A stretch of DNA of 64,000 nucleotides from positions 310,001-374,000 of the forward strand of contig JAQTUX010000002.1 of the NCBI GenBank assembly GCA_028707125.1, written 5' to 3'. The position numbers and the translations under genes were made by a program. Position 1 is the first letter of the stretch. Every line of letters begins with the position of its first letter. The notes under the pieces were generated by a model. The model was given only the letters and a program-made list of their open reading frames with translations. It did not search any database and was not told the origin of the DNA. This DNA is from Candidatus Omnitrophota bacterium. Its GTDB lineage: Bacteria > Omnitrophota > Gorgyraeia > Gygaellales > JAQTUX01. Below, piece after piece: positions 46,701 through 61,700 of this stretch.

Positions 46701-49700
46701 AACGCGTATATTCTCGACTCTTCCGCCTGCCGGTTGCAACAAAACAACAACGGTGAATATCCTGGAAATCATCTGTTGCAACGCCCTTGCTATTCCAAGC
46801 CGATATTCAGCAAATATGTACATTCCGAAATAAACATCGTACAGACCCTCCTTAATAGACCGAACATAGTCAAGGGCACCGTAGCCAATAATATTTTCAT
46901 CCTTCGTAATCGCGTATATGTAAGTATGCGGAGTGACTATTGTAAAAGGACAAGGCAGTATGATAGCTCTTATGTTCTCCGTAAGTATGGCGATATTACC
47001 CTGATCCTTAAGTTGTTCAAATGTAAACATCGCCTCCATAAACCTGCGATGACCTGTTAATGCCTCCTTTAACCTCCGGTAATACGCATTTGTTTCTTCT
47101 GCTGAAATATAACATAGTTGCCCCTCACCCGGGCTGCTGGAGCCGCCCTGCTCTTGTTCCGTTCCCGTAACACCGGAGCGGAAGATTCCAAAATCAATGA
47201 TCGCGTCATAACGCGGCAGATTCGCCGCCCTCCTATCTTGCGCCCTCAGGGCTATAGATGCCGGCGTATCTAGACGAATCTCTCGGTTCTTGCCGCTCTT
47301 AACCGCATCCCGAGGCTTCTTTCTGCTGCTTTTTTTAATCCTATATCCGTCTCTGATCAATATTGCTTCAAGTTCATCTAACGAATCATTACAGGACTCC
47401 AAGGCCTCTATATCAAGGGACAATCTGCTGTAATCCTGCAACAGGCCTGCCATAAAATCCATAATAACCCGGAGATATTTCTCATCGTATCTGCCCCTGA
47501 CCATGACTGTAGCGATGTCCTCACAATACAACTCCAAACCTAACAAGGTTAGCGTGGATTCATAAAGGCAGTCAAAATACCCTATATCCCGCGTTTTGTT
47601 CCTTATTAGAACCTGAATGCTCAGCCCGTCCTTTTCTCTTACCAGGGCTATACACTTGCTTAAGGTTATGGACGGGGTTGAATGGATACCCCTGGGGTCG
47701 GCGGGATTACTGTATATCTTAACATCCCGCTCGATACATGTCTCAGCGATCTCCCCGCCCTCCGCCTGCGGCGAGGCAGGCGCGCTGCTGGATGCGCCCG
47801 GCGACATCCAACCTCGGTCCTGCAACAGAAGCCAATTGCCTTCAAGCGGCAGACACTCCACCCACTCTTTTATTACTTTATCAGCCGCGGCCTTATCCTC
47901 TCCGTTGGCATTATGCCGCGGCGCTGTTTCAGACCTCTCTTCCTCATCACACAACTCTCTCCATAGGTCAACTTCGCTTGGTGGCATCATCCTCATAACC
48001 CTCTGTATCATGACCAAGACCGCATGAGGGTTGGCCCGCCGCAGCTCCCCGGCCTGCTGAAGTAGAGACCTCGCCGCCTGTGTGGCTATATCCTTCAGAA
48101 GAGGCAGCCTCATTGCCGTACCATAATAAATACCCTGCCCGTCAAAAATAGGCCTGCCCTGTTCGGAAAGAAGTAATTTTTCCTTAAAGGCCTTTGCTAA
48201 TTCCTCCAAGCCCATCTTCCGGGGCTCCAGGACATTGAATACCCGCGGAACCACACAGCTGAAGTAATGGCGTATTTCATAACTATCTTTCTTTTCTTTG
48301 GCGCGCTCAATAATGAACTTCACTATCTCCATAAGGCCAAAGACAGCCGGAAATTCCGCGGCCTCCAGGTAACCCGGGTCATCTGCCGTGCCTATCTTAA
48401 GGACCTCCTCCGCGGCAGCCTGTTTTATCAATTCAACTACACGATGATGGACAAAAACCTTAAAATAGCGAAGCAGCTTCCCGCTGCCATTCCCCGTGCT
48501 CCATCTTGAATGGCCTGCGACAATGGTGGCTGTATCCAAGATTACCTCGTTTAGCTTGGTCAGGCCTAATATTTTTTTAGTCCTTGCCCGGCATACCTTC
48601 TTCAGGTTTATGACTTCAAGCTCAAAGAGGCGATAGCGGCGGCGTATAGCATTATTTGTCTGCCAATCCATCCTGTTTATTACCATGGAAAGGTTACCGA
48701 CACTCAGTCCTAATAATACGGCTAATTCACCATTAGTTGATAATCCGCCCAGCTCCTGTAATCTTTTCAATATCGCGTCTTCAACCATCTTCGTCCTGGC
48801 AAAAATCGGCCGGACAAACGGCATCCCCGCGTTGAGATCACTTTGCTTAAAATCAATGCCCTGGAGCACGCGCTGTATTGCGGAATACTTAAGGTAACCC
48901 TGCAATAAATAGACGAGCTCCTCCAGCGACAGCCTGCCTCTTGCCAGCATAAAGGCCAGAAATATCCAATGGGTTTTATTATCCTGCGCCTCCTCGCGTA
49001 TCCTCCGGGGAAGCTCAATGTCCGGCAAAAGACGATCGAGGGCATGACGGATATCACCTCTTAGCCTGCCATTGCCGCCTAACCGCTTTAGGCTGTCAAT
49101 GACATACTCTCTACCTCTTCCTGTTTTTTCCGTTAAGACATCAAGCGTGAGCCCTCCGTCTATTTGTTTGATGACGGCGATCAATTCCTGCTGGCTATGG
49201 ACTAAACCCGCCTCTCTTTGCTCTTCATACTCCTTCAATAGCCTCCTGAGTTTCTTCCTGGCCGCTTGCGGCACTGCCTTATTCTTACTGAGACTGATCA
49301 GCGTATCTCTTATTTGCCCATTATCTTTTCCGGCCAGTTTTGCTAATTCCCCGAATGTAAGCTGCCCGTTTCCGCTCCTGACTATATCCAATATTCCCTG
49401 CTGGGTCCTTGGTATCCCCCTAGCCGGCTCTGCCTTCAGTATATTCTTTATGGTCTTCCTTTGCTCTCCTGTAATATGCGGATTGTCCCGCAATCGCTCC
49501 AGCCTGTTCCTTACCGTACTTCTGGTGCCTGTCAGCGCTTCCGATAGGCTATCCAGAGATGGTGATCGCGCCTCCCGGATCATCCTCAATAGTTCCTGCT
49601 GTGTCCGCGAGATCCCTGCCGGAGGGCTTGTCCGCGCGATCGTTTTCATCGTCTTTCTCACCGCAGGCGCAACGTTACGGTTTCTCTGCAGAATTATGAG

Positions 49701-52700
49701 CCTATCGCGCAGGTAATCCGGCCGCTTATGTAAACGTGAAGCCATTATATCTACAGTGGCACCCTCCCCCAACTCCATAACTAAATCCACGATTTCCTGC
49801 TGTTGCGCGCTCAAAGGATGCCTGCTGAGGGCCCTGGCAGGCTTAGATGAAACGGGGAGCTCTTTCTCTCCGTCTCCCTCCTGCGGCGGGGCAGGCGCGC
49901 TACTGGAGGCGCTCGGCTCTATTCCCATCGGCGATGCGGATTTATCAAGCGCTGAGGCGCCGGGTATTAAATCTTCCTGATAGCGCAAATTTTGCATTTT
50001 AACCTTAAGCGGCTTATAACCTCCCTGAGCCGCCTCCTCCGGAGTAACACCGGCTATTTTGACGCCAAATTCACCTAGACTGTCTTTCATGATATCAGGC
50101 CACTTACCTGCCGCAGCCGATGATGCAGGACTAAATCCATCTGGACCAGCGCTGCCGGAGGCACCATCGAGAAATACCTTAAAAAAGATACCCTGACTAA
50201 GCTCATCTTCGGTAAATACCGCATTCCTGTTTTTGAGCCACCAACGATAGAACTTGACTGCTTCATGCGTCGACTCCCACTCCAAGATCTGAGCCCCTTG
50301 CTGAAACTGCTGCTCAAAGACAACACCCAGTATCGCCGAGCCACGCCCACGCTTGCCATCCGGACGCGGCTCGGTCAACAACACGTACATGTCAGAATAA
50401 CCACCGGATAAACCCATAATACCGGGGACATACCGGCCATAGACAAAGCCGGCCAGCTGCTGTTCCTTATCAAACAAACCGTATGCAAAATAGCCTGTAG
50501 CCCTGTTCAGGGTAGAATCCAGAAACCGCACAAATGACCCTGCGTCTCTGGCGATGTAGAGATTACACCCCCTTGCCCGCCTGATGACAAACAACTGGCC
50601 AATAAGCGCCTGTTTCTCTATATCCTCCATATCCGCCCAGAGCCGGGTAAGGTCCATGACTGACTCTTTATCTCCCCAGCTTCGCAGAATATATTGCCCG
50701 GCGCTGTTTATCTTCTTGATCAAACTCGCGGGCAACAGCCCTTTCTTGATATTTTTTCCGTTCTGATATAAGCCCGTAACGCTCCATATGATATCAATAA
50801 CCTTCCCCAAACTGCCGGCCCCAGGCCCTGATAACCCTCTTACCGCCCCGCCACCCGCCTGGGTCGGGTCAACCGAACTGCTGGAGACGCCGGAAGGCAC
50901 CGGTCTACCGTTTCCGTCAAGGTCAATGGGTTGCTGCAACGCCGTCAACGCACCGCAGGGACTGCTGGACATTTTCTTTAAGAGAACATAACCCTGGAAT
51001 CCAAGCTCTTCTAAAGACGGATCGGCGAATATATGGCATCCGCTCTCTCTCGTCAGGGTATCTTCCACCTTGCGGGATATGGCATTGATGAGTATGGCCC
51101 TGCCACAGTCGGAAAGATACAAAGGTATATTTTCCGCAACAGATCTTAACATTCTATTGCCATAATCCAATACGTTCCTGAGGGCCGGCGTCATACACTC
51201 AGGGGATATTTCCTCTCCTTCTTCATCGTCAGATTGAGGCATACAGTAAATAATGATATCGTATTGACCGTGCGCTCTTTCAAACAGGTCGGACACAAAG
51301 GTATTGACCATTGAAGATACTCCCAGGCGCTTAGCAAGCAACCTGGTATTCCAAACCGCCATATCCTTCTCATCCAAAGAATCAACTCTGGCCCCTCTCA
51401 GCGCGGCGGATACCGTATCAAGGCCCATGCCGCAGCCCATCACCAGCGCATTCATCCCCGGCTCAATATATCTTCGCGCAGCATTCGCGCTGATGACGCT
51501 TGAGGGGTGAACGCCGTAATGGACCATCGGCAATACGGGGATCTTCATCATAGAGGATACATCGGCATCGTCTATAAAGTAATGCAGGTTGTCCCCCGCT
51601 ACAATACGGCTAAACTCGCCTTCTTTATTAAGAAACGCGTATGTATACCCGCAGCTTATATCAGACGCGATCTCCATGCCGGCAAGAAATAGCTCTTTCG
51701 CGTGGGCGCCTTTTATCATCCATCCATTACGGGCATAATAGCCCGCGATAGAGATAACCGATGCCCTGTTATCATTTCTGAGGAAGCATAATAATATCGG
51801 TATATCCCCGTGATCGATCACCCTGATAAAATCACCCGGCCCTAATATTTCCGCATCAGAAAGATTAAACGCTCCAAGCACGCAATGTTTATTTAATCTA
51901 TCCAGAGGCACATCCGCAAACCTGAATTCATCATCACTATTTTGCCAAATTAAGCACTCATCCTGTATGCCCAGGGCGGCAAAGATATGCCTTGCGATAT
52001 CCGCCTCTTGCTCGCTGACAGAGACAGCATCTTCGCTCATATTGTCCAGCAGGCCCGCGTTTATATGTTTCGATACCGCGCTGCTTGATGCCTGTGGCGG
52101 CAACAACCTGATTTTCCATTCATCGCCGCATGTTGAGAAGTTATCTCTGCCGATTGTCTTGCGGAAAAACCTCTGGGCATCTAAACTCATGGAAGGCGTT
52201 GATATCCAATCGCCGATGGAGAAACCGTGGCTTTGGAAGAATTCAACCGCGCTACCCCACAATGCCCTGCCTATACCGTTTAATCTCCTTTCTTTAAAAC
52301 AGTAAATATACTGGAGTTTACCTTTGCCTCTCATTATTTCGATTTTGATATACCCCGTTGGCCTTACATCGTCTAAAGCAACCAGCAATTGCATTATTAA
52401 TCCGGGAGAAAAACATATGCTTGCGGATATATCATTTCGCGCAGATTTTATGCTGCCGCAGTATCTTTCTCTGGCCAGAAGCTCAATAAATGCTTCGCGC
52501 TGCTGTGGGGTAAGCCGCAATAACGTTTCCACCTGTATTTTATCGCCTGCAGTGCAGGCGTCGCTCCCACTCCCCTCCTGCGGCGGGGCAGGCGCGCTGC
52601 TGGAGGCGCCATCGCCGTTCCTGTTTATCTCTGCTACACGCCGACGCATAGCGCTATACACTTCTTCATCAATCGTGGGCGCTTTTATTGTGGGTAACAG

Positions 52701-55700
52701 GTGCCTGTCCGCATCAAAGATTCTGTTGTAACGCTTATAAATGCTGGACAAACGCGCATGGATAAAAGCTATAAGAACAAATAACCCCCTGTCCACGGGG
52801 CGAAGGGCAAATGCCAGATATAAGTCAATAAGCGCGTCTTCATACATTAAGGCGTCACCGATGGACTGCTTTCTGAGGTCGCTGTCAAATGCCCTATTTT
52901 TCTTGTCCAGGCCGGACTTATAAAGCAATCGGTACATCTCGTCATGGCGGCTCACGATCAACATCACAGGATATATTTCGTAAAATGAGGCATGCGTGTT
53001 AGAACGCGGGAAATCCCGCGGCACCCTTATGCGATGGACAGACATTAAATCCAGCCGGCCCGAACTTCTGAGGTAATCATTAACGGTCCTCTCTGCCGAA
53101 TCAATATATCCCCATCCATAGGTTTCAATATCGGATGTAGCGAATGTAATGACCATCAGGCCGTCTTCCCTCAAAATATCAAGGCCTATATTAATAAATG
53201 TAAAGCTGGCAGGGCAATTAATAGAGACCAGGTCTTTTGATGCTTCGATCAACCCGGCATTCGGCAAGCTTTCTTTATCGGCGAGATCGATATGCCGGAC
53301 CCTGCCTGCGGCCAATGCCTGTCGGTCGCAATTCCTGTCAACGTTGACGCTGCCTTCGCCCGCCCGTATTCCAACCCGATTGAGCAATGCTGTCAGATTA
53401 TCTCCAAACTCGCCTTTCGGGCCGGATGCGATGTCGGCAAAATCCACAATGCCGCGAGAGGCAAAATGCTCTCTTAACAGTTCCGCGAAGGAATCTGCCT
53501 GGCTGTCGTTCTGCCCCTCACCCGCGCTGCTGGAGGCGGCCTTGTCAGTTTTCCTCCTGCGCCCCTTACCGGCGATATCCATCTGCTTTCTTTTCTGGCG
53601 GTATATCTTTATCAATTTTATAATATCCGCGGCAACATTCTCTCCCTTTGCCATCCTTACCGCCAGCCCCTCTAATATATCCTCCGTAGGCCTGGGTACC
53701 TTTGGCCCGCCATATTTCCTGTATAACTCCATGATCTTGGATTTAAACTCCGCCAAAGCATCTCCATCTATCCTCTTGAGAGCCACGCGTTTCCTCTCTA
53801 TGGAAGCGATCAGGGCGGCGCGCGATTTGTCGCCGTTGCTTAAGGCATATTCCATATCCTTATTGCTCTTGCGCTTCCTGGCTTCTTTGGTCCAGCAGGT
53901 CCTGATATCATACCCCATCAATATGTTAGGCAGGACATCCTCATATCTGACCTTAAGCTTCCTTGCCGTCTTGACCGCTTCCTGCTTTGACTCCTCGATC
54001 AAGCCCGCTGCCGAGTTAAAATCCATGCCTGACCTTATAAGCGCGACCATGGCATCGCCCAAGGTCACCTTATTCCGGTGCGCGAACGCCTTCGCCCTGG
54101 CCTTGCTTTCAATAAGATCATCCAATACGCCGCTGCCATACTCGCCGATGATAATCAGCAGCGCGACATTGAAAGGAACCCCTTTATGCCCTTTCTGGAT
54201 CGCCTCTATCTCCGACTTAAGGGCCGGCGTAATTATCGGTTTGCATATGCCATAGCCGCTGTCTGAGGTCATCGCAACCAGCTCTCTCTGCAATAATCCG
54301 GAGCGCACACTGCCGCTCATATCGCGGAGCCTTCTGTTCTCACGCAATTTCATCAGATAGATCACGATGACCGCGGCGGAAAGCGATAAAATTATCTGTA
54401 CTACCGGGCTGCTGGAGGTTTGCTGCTCATCCTGGGAGTTATACAGCCACCGGACGGCCTCTACGCTGCCGTCCGGTCCGCACACAACCCTGTTCTTCCC
54501 CTGTTTTGAAACTACCTCAATGATAACAGCTCTATTTTCGCTGCCAAACATATTGAATCTCGTGACGTCAACATAATACACCGGGGGCCGGCGATCATCG
54601 TTACTGCTGATAAAAATACTGTGCCTGCCGCTGCCGGGGAAGATCTGCGCACAAAACTGCACCTTGGTTCCTCCAAGCAAACCCCACTCCCTGCAAACAA
54701 CATGAGACCTGCTGGAAAAATAATCTATGTATATGTCATCTCGCGCGAGCCCCATAAGGCCGGTTGCCGTACCCACTAAGTTATCTCCCGGGGCGTATAC
54801 GCGCACACCTGTATTTATACCTTCATAGAATACCTCTTCGCGTATGCCTCTTTGAAATTCCATAAGGTAAGAGGCGCCGGCGCTTAAAGGCATGCCGCCA
54901 AGCATTTCTTCGGGAACAAGGACTATGCCTAAGCCGCCGCTGTCCTCCAAGAAGCAGTCCCTGTAACCCTGCTCAATGGTCAGGTCGATGAATACCCTCC
55001 TGCCGTTAAGTTCAGCATAATTATACGCATGGTTATAGGTATCGCCTTTGACCCCACCCGCGGTTAAGAACATTCCGCCGCTCAATCCGCGGCCGGCAAA
55101 CCGGCCAAGGGCCATAAGCCCCGCCCTGAAGCAGTCGCCTGTGCGCGGCAGGGAAATCCCTTCTTTCCGCTTATACGCTTCAAAATCGCTCAATACCCCC
55201 GCAAAGCAGGCGATCTCTGCGGAATCAAGCCATCGCAATACTTCATCCAGCGGATATCTTTCCAGGAACAGGTAGCTCATCAAAGGGACAAGATTATAGG
55301 CGTTAAACCGCACCATAAAACCCGCGTCACCGGAAAAACCCCTTAGAAGCCCGACCGGCAGGACATTCCATTCTCCTCCCCGCGCTGCCTGGAAGAAACG
55401 ATATAGCAGCGCCCCATTACGGTCATAAGCAAAGCTTTCACTGCGGCCGTCGGGATAATTAAACCTGTCCGGCTTCCCGGAAATATTAAACAATGCGCGG
55501 CCGGCTTCTTCGCCGCGGCTGTCTCGCGCTGTGATGACCGCCAGCCGCCTGCCATCTTCAGGGTTAAGCTTAAACTCATAAGTATATTCGCCAACGCTGA
55601 TCGATCCTCCCGGGCTGCTGGAGGTGCCGCCCTGCGGCAACTGGACCATGAAATCGATCTCTACCCCGTCGCCTTCTCCTGCCTGATGCTCATACCAGTA

Positions 55701-58700
55701 TGTCGGCTTAGAATAATCATCGGCAGAGGCGTCCCAGACACGCTTCCTTCCTTTAAGCGTCCCCTCAGCCGGCGCAACCGAAGCCACGCTGAACTGCGCC
55801 ATTAATCCTTCTTGCTTACATCGCTCAAGAATACCCGTTGCCAAAAGGCGGATGTTACGCAATGACGACGGTTCAACAGCCTTAGACACTTCAACAGGAG
55901 CACCCGTTATGGCAGCGGCAGGGAAAGACCCCCTCATAAAACGCAGTCCGAGTATTGGGCGCGGCCCCAGATCCGGCCCTTGTACCTTAACGACCTCATC
56001 ATGGCCGGATTGCCAATCTGCGTTAATACCTTCTACATCATTATCAAAATCGCGGCAGGCGATCTTCAGAAAACTGCCTTGGGGATAAGAATTCCGGATC
56101 ACGGCAAAAACCATATATCTGCCTTTACGCTGGGGAACGCGGCAGAGCCGCTGCGCCAAAGCAGTAATGAGGCCTTTAAGTTCATTTAACTGCGCCCGCT
56201 CCACATTAATCATGCGGCTAACCTCATTCAACAAATTATTTACGGCAACACTCTTACCGCCAATCTTAAACCTTACCCCTGGCTTCGCGCCCACAACTAC
56301 TTCTACCGGCACGCCGCCGGAGAACAATCTCCCAAACCGTTTGTTCAACATATTCAGTTCCGCTTCTTTACCTGCGGCCAGATAATAGAGAAGCTCGTTC
56401 CATATGTCGCTCATGCGGAACAGCGGCTGGATCCCGGTTTTCCCAACCGCCTCTCTGGCGCCTATGTTGACTCCTTCCTGAGCCCGCGCGCCAACAACAG
56501 ACAGCTCATAAGAAATCCTCTCCCCTAAAACCTCCATGCTCAACAATGGTATCGCTTCAAGTTCTTCATCCACTACAACCGGAGGCACAACGCGTAAACC
56601 CAGCTTCCAGGCAAGCTCAACGGCGCAGCCTAAAATCCTCAGGAAATAATAGGTATATTCTTTGGGATTGGTCACGGCAAAGGGGTTGCGCTGAAAATGC
56701 CAGGCGTAACAACTCACCTCCGCGTCAAAGACCAGCATCCATACCGCATCGGTGGCGCTGTTTGAGCCCGCAGCTCTGAAATACGGCAGGCCTGCCTTCT
56801 CAAGGGCGTTGATCACATGATCCAGGACGCTGTAAAGCACATACTGCTCGCAGTAGCCGCCTATCCAGGCCGAGGCATCGGCGTTGTCGTGCCAGGTGCC
56901 GAAAGGAATATGGCTTAGCCGCGGCAGGCATCCCACCCCGCCTGCCTCCATCCGGCTTATGAAATCGATCATATCTCCCGCGGTCATAAAGCTGGCTGCC
57001 GCGCTTCTGCTGACCGCGGCCAGCTTTTCGCTCCAGATCATCGCCCCTTCCAGATAATTGGGCACCAGATTTTCTGAATCGGTAAATTCCGAAGTAAATA
57101 CGAAGACCCTGTCGGGGGACGCGGCCCTGGCCCAGCCGGCGACATGGGCTGCCATCTTAGAGGCCTCTTTGCTGTCGCTTGGCTGCCGAGGTAAATCCCT
57201 GTAATCAGTCCAATCATTTACTCGGCGTAAGGCCCCGCCTTCAAAATCCACGAACCTGTCAAAAGAGTATGGACAAAGGATGAGGCCGCCATGGGCGGTT
57301 TCATAAACAAGGGGCGTTGCCCGGTCAGCACACATGCCGTTGGCGGCTATTATCTTATAGAAATGGTCCTTGCCCACATAAACCAGACGTATACCCTGCT
57401 CAACAAGGAGCTCGGCTGATCGCGTATCCATATTGCCTTCGGCGTTCCATATCCATATCATCTCCTGGCCGTAGACCTGCCGGCAATGCTCGCGGGCGAG
57501 AATGATCTGGCTGCGCACGTCCTGCGGCCGCTTTAAATCATAGGTATAAAAAGGATTCAGCCCTGCCTCCCTTGATGCCCTGGCCTGGTCGGCAATGGCA
57601 GCGAATATGATGTGCGGGGTTACGCTGAAATCGATCTGGCCTCTTTCACAAAGCAGCGCCACCGTATTAGGAAAGATGCTCATCGCCTTTGTCATTTCAT
57701 ATACCATCCGGCATAAGGCCATATCGTCTGAGGCGAGCGCTATCAGGTCGGTTGTATCCAGGAACTCGCGGAAATCAACCCTGCGTTCAAAATATCCGGC
57801 CCGCGAGAACAAGGATCTCTTATCTCCGGAGAAATATGCCTGCTTTCTGCCCTTTACCGGAATACCTGCCAGGACCGTGGGCCCCGCTCCTGCAAATGTC
57901 GGGCGGTTGAAATGCGCCAGGTTCTGCCCCAAAAGCAATGCCTTCGCTATCTGCGCCCATATAAGGATATTTCTTTTTGCGGCTTTAGAGAGATCCTGCC
58001 TGAAAAATCCGCCTTCCTGCCACTGTTCTTTCCACAGCTCAGCGAATACTGCCCAGGTCTTCTGATATTGCGCCGGCAGCTCTCTCGCCCTGGCCTGGGC
58101 GTATTTGATGTCTTCGCTGTCCCAAAGCGTATATGGCTTGAGAAACAGTCCTATGTCTCTGTCTAAAGCGTCTTCCTTAACCAGGGCAGCGACCTTATCC
58201 TTGATCATGAAATAGAAGAACCTCCAGACCAGCCGCGAAAGCCCCAGCCATCCTGCCAACACGTAGAGCAGATAGAGCCACCTGAACCATCTTCTGCCCA
58301 TAACGCCGCTAAGCGACTGCGCGTATTTAACCAGCTCTTTTGAAAGCGTGTAAGAAATGCTGTAGTTATAGCGCGTCCCTGCCATTTCCGGAGAAAGCAT
58401 CATGAGCAATATGGCCAGGTAGGTGGCAAAATAATGCAGGCGCGACCAACGCATACCCGGCTGATGGCTGTTCAGGGTGAGCTGGTAGAACGAAAGCAGC
58501 GCGCGGGAAAAGTCATCCTGGAAGCCGAGGCCGAGGCGGCGGCAGGATTGGACGTAGACGAACAGCTCCTCCGTGTGCGCGGCAAAATAGGCATGGCTGT
58601 CGCTGCGCGCCTTGGCGCAGGCAGCGTCATGATCTAATGTATTGAGGTATTTTAGCTGAGTGGTGAGGCGACGGTTGAAGTCGGCAAGATAGGCGGTATC

Positions 58701-61700
58701 CGATGTATCAGAAAGGCGCTCGATCAGCAGTTGATGAATACTGATAAGCAATGTGTCTCCGTCTTCATTCACATTTAACGTAAATGCCTCCTGCCCTGCC
58801 TCGGGCACAAGATAAGCATTTACATATTTGTATCGGGGCGGGGCGTGCATAAGTATGCCGTCCAGAAGCGCGTGCAAACGCTGCGCCATTGCCGTCTGTT
58901 CTTCCCCGGAAAACGATGCCGCATCAGCCGCGCAAGGGGCGAACTTCCCCGGGGACAACTCCCTCTCAAACATAACACGCTTGCCTGTACTTGCGCGCGC
59001 TACCGTGCCGCAGCAGGACACCGAGCTGCTGGAGGCGCCCATGCCCCAGCCCTTATCGCTCCTGGTGTCGGCAGGGATGGTTTCCGGTACCCTTGCTTCC
59101 ATATCTACTATGAAGGAGCCGTTAAAACATTCAGCCGCGTATTGCAGGGCCTTAATCCTGTCTTCGGGGCTCTTGCTGTTGTAACCCGGCACCACGGCAG
59201 CGCCATACGCGAAAAGCGTGTCCAGAAGCCATAACCCGGCATCCATACCCGCTTCATTTGCCAGCTGCCTTACGCGCCTTTCACATCCCACTGAATCATA
59301 TATATGTTCGTCCAGCAGCCCAAGCTTATTAAGGGTGGCCGGCGCGCCCTTGCGCGCTATTACCCGCCTGGTACGCGGCCACGCGTAATACATCAACTCA
59401 TAACGTAAAGCGGTAAAATCCACCACGGCCGCGCCGGTCTGCCAGCCGCGCATGCCTATCTCTATCCAAAACCGGATTTCACGCTCTATCAGCCCCTTGC
59501 CGTAACCCTTATCCCTTAATTCGCTCCCGAGCGAGCGGGCATTCCGGTAAACCCTGCCGCCATTGTTAATGAATCCTCGTTTCACGCAGAATCTACAGTC
59601 AATTTCCAATACCTCGCTATCCAGATAAAGCGCCTTTTCAATGCGCTCGCGCTGCTGGATAATGTTAGTAAGCATATCCGCGACAATAAGGACGTCTGTT
59701 TCTTCATGGAGAACATGCACGACCTTCAGAAAAACAATATCAAACAGGCCGGCCTTCCTCGCCTTAAGCAAATCTTCGGAAAGCGAGATTATAAGGCGTT
59801 TGACGTCGTCAAATCTTCTGCGGGCGATCATAACTTCCTGTATCTGACGGCCTCCGTTATAAGTATTTCTCAAATATGCATATAATTCCGGCGGCAGCCA
59901 CTCTCCAGTGCCCCGCTCGATCACTTTCAATACGGCAGGGTGCAGGCCATCCATAGCGCGCCCCCCCTGTTCCGCGCCAAGCGGCGAAGAAGATGATACA
60001 ATGCCCATCATCTTTAATGCGCCAATAAACAACCGGTATTCGGTATCAGTCAAATCGTTAAACGGATATCTGCGTGACAATACTAATTCCGGAAAATCAG
60101 CCTCCGATTTCAGGCCTCCTACATCACTAAGATAGAGCGCGCTGACAATCTTCTCAATACCTATCAATTCATATTGGTTTTCGGTAATAATGATTATATT
60201 CTTTACTGCGGCAAGCACGCCTGTCCTGCGGTTATCTATAAAATCTTGCGCCGTGGCAATAAGGTCGTGGGCATAAGGAATTATATATCCTTTCTCTCTT
60301 AAATTGGCGCAGACGCTATCAATAACCGCGTCCATTTGTCTGCAGGCCAGCAAACTGCCGTTCTCGTATAAAATGGCTATATCAAGATCGTCTTTTACTT
60401 TTTGGCGCCCTTCCGCGAAGCTTCCGTAGAGAATAATTGAAATTCCGCGATCTAAGCCCAAACTGTCCCTTACCCGCCTCTGCGCTTCCTGAATGTCACC
60501 TATTACCTTATCAGTTGATAGCGGCAGGCCGCTCCTGTGCGACGAACTGCTGGATGATCGCGGATGATCCATTTTGTCCGGCCTGCCGGCCCTGCCATAA
60601 AATATCTCCCGTAAATAACTCCGGATCTTTTCCCTGGCTATATCGCAAACAATATGGTCGATTTCGTGCCTTCGTTCTTTATGCCTGCCGAAATTTCTGC
60701 CGAATTCCTCCGCCGTAAACCGCTCAAAATAATTAGTGAGGTACGGTTCGATCAGCCCTAAATCCCGTATAACCCTTCTGTTATAATTACCGGCGATCCA
60801 CTGATAATCATGCTCTGGAGTGATCGCCCCTTCATCAAAGATCTGGTCAACATCAAACCCCTTTACCCTCCTCAGGGGGTCAATGCCCTCCGCGCCTCCC
60901 GTCACCGGCACGCCGTAATTCATGATCATAACCCGCTCATCGCCGTCCCAGACCCCCAGTTCCCACATATTTATCTGAAGCCCTCTAAAATCGCGTATCG
61001 CTTCATATGCCCTCTGATACGACGGAAGGCTGTCCCGTTCTTCATTTGATAATTTATCCGCGCGCCTGCCGTATATCTGAATGGCCTCCGCCGCCCCTTC
61101 CGCCATAAGGATCGTAAGATAAGGCCCCAGATAAAGTATTTTTTCCTGAAGTATTATTTTGGGCAATACCATGATTTCCCCGTCAGGCAGCGTGAATTTG
61201 AAATCTTCTACGGTCAGGGTTGAAGCGAAGAGGCTGTCCAGGCTGCTTTCCTCTATCCTTAATCCGGGCTCGACCAGCCCGTTAAAATTATTCTCGTAAT
61301 CCCGCAGGTATGCCTCTTTGTCAAATTGAGGATCATCAAACGGCACGACGGGTAGGAGCATCTTTATTACGAAATACAGCCCTTTGTCGGAATAGGCGAT
61401 CATCAATCTTCCGGTATCACCCCATTGCTGCAATCTTACATTTTTGATCCGCTCGTATACCGCCTCCACGATCTCCTTTTTAAATCTCCAGCTTAACTGA
61501 TCAGGGTCCAGCCCATACCCGGCAACATGCCTTCTGAATACACCGGATTCATGCCTGGTCTCATATAGCCGTATTACACCCTCAATGATATCTTCAATAA
61601 CGGCCTCTTTATCTCTCTTTATATATTTCTTTATAAGGCGATTTATGCGATAAACGCCTTCTAAGAAAACAAAGAATATATTCTTCGCTAAGAAATACGC

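Noticed and set aside
53149-54255. A 368-codon open frame on the plus strand, antisense to the giant gene
   Set aside because: It lies wholly opposite the continuous giant frame, has a Ser/Leu-rich composition typical of complementary-strand reading, shows no family motif and has no Shine-Dalgarno. The same applies to long plus-strand frames at 41272-41928, 13875-14633 and 47617-48027.
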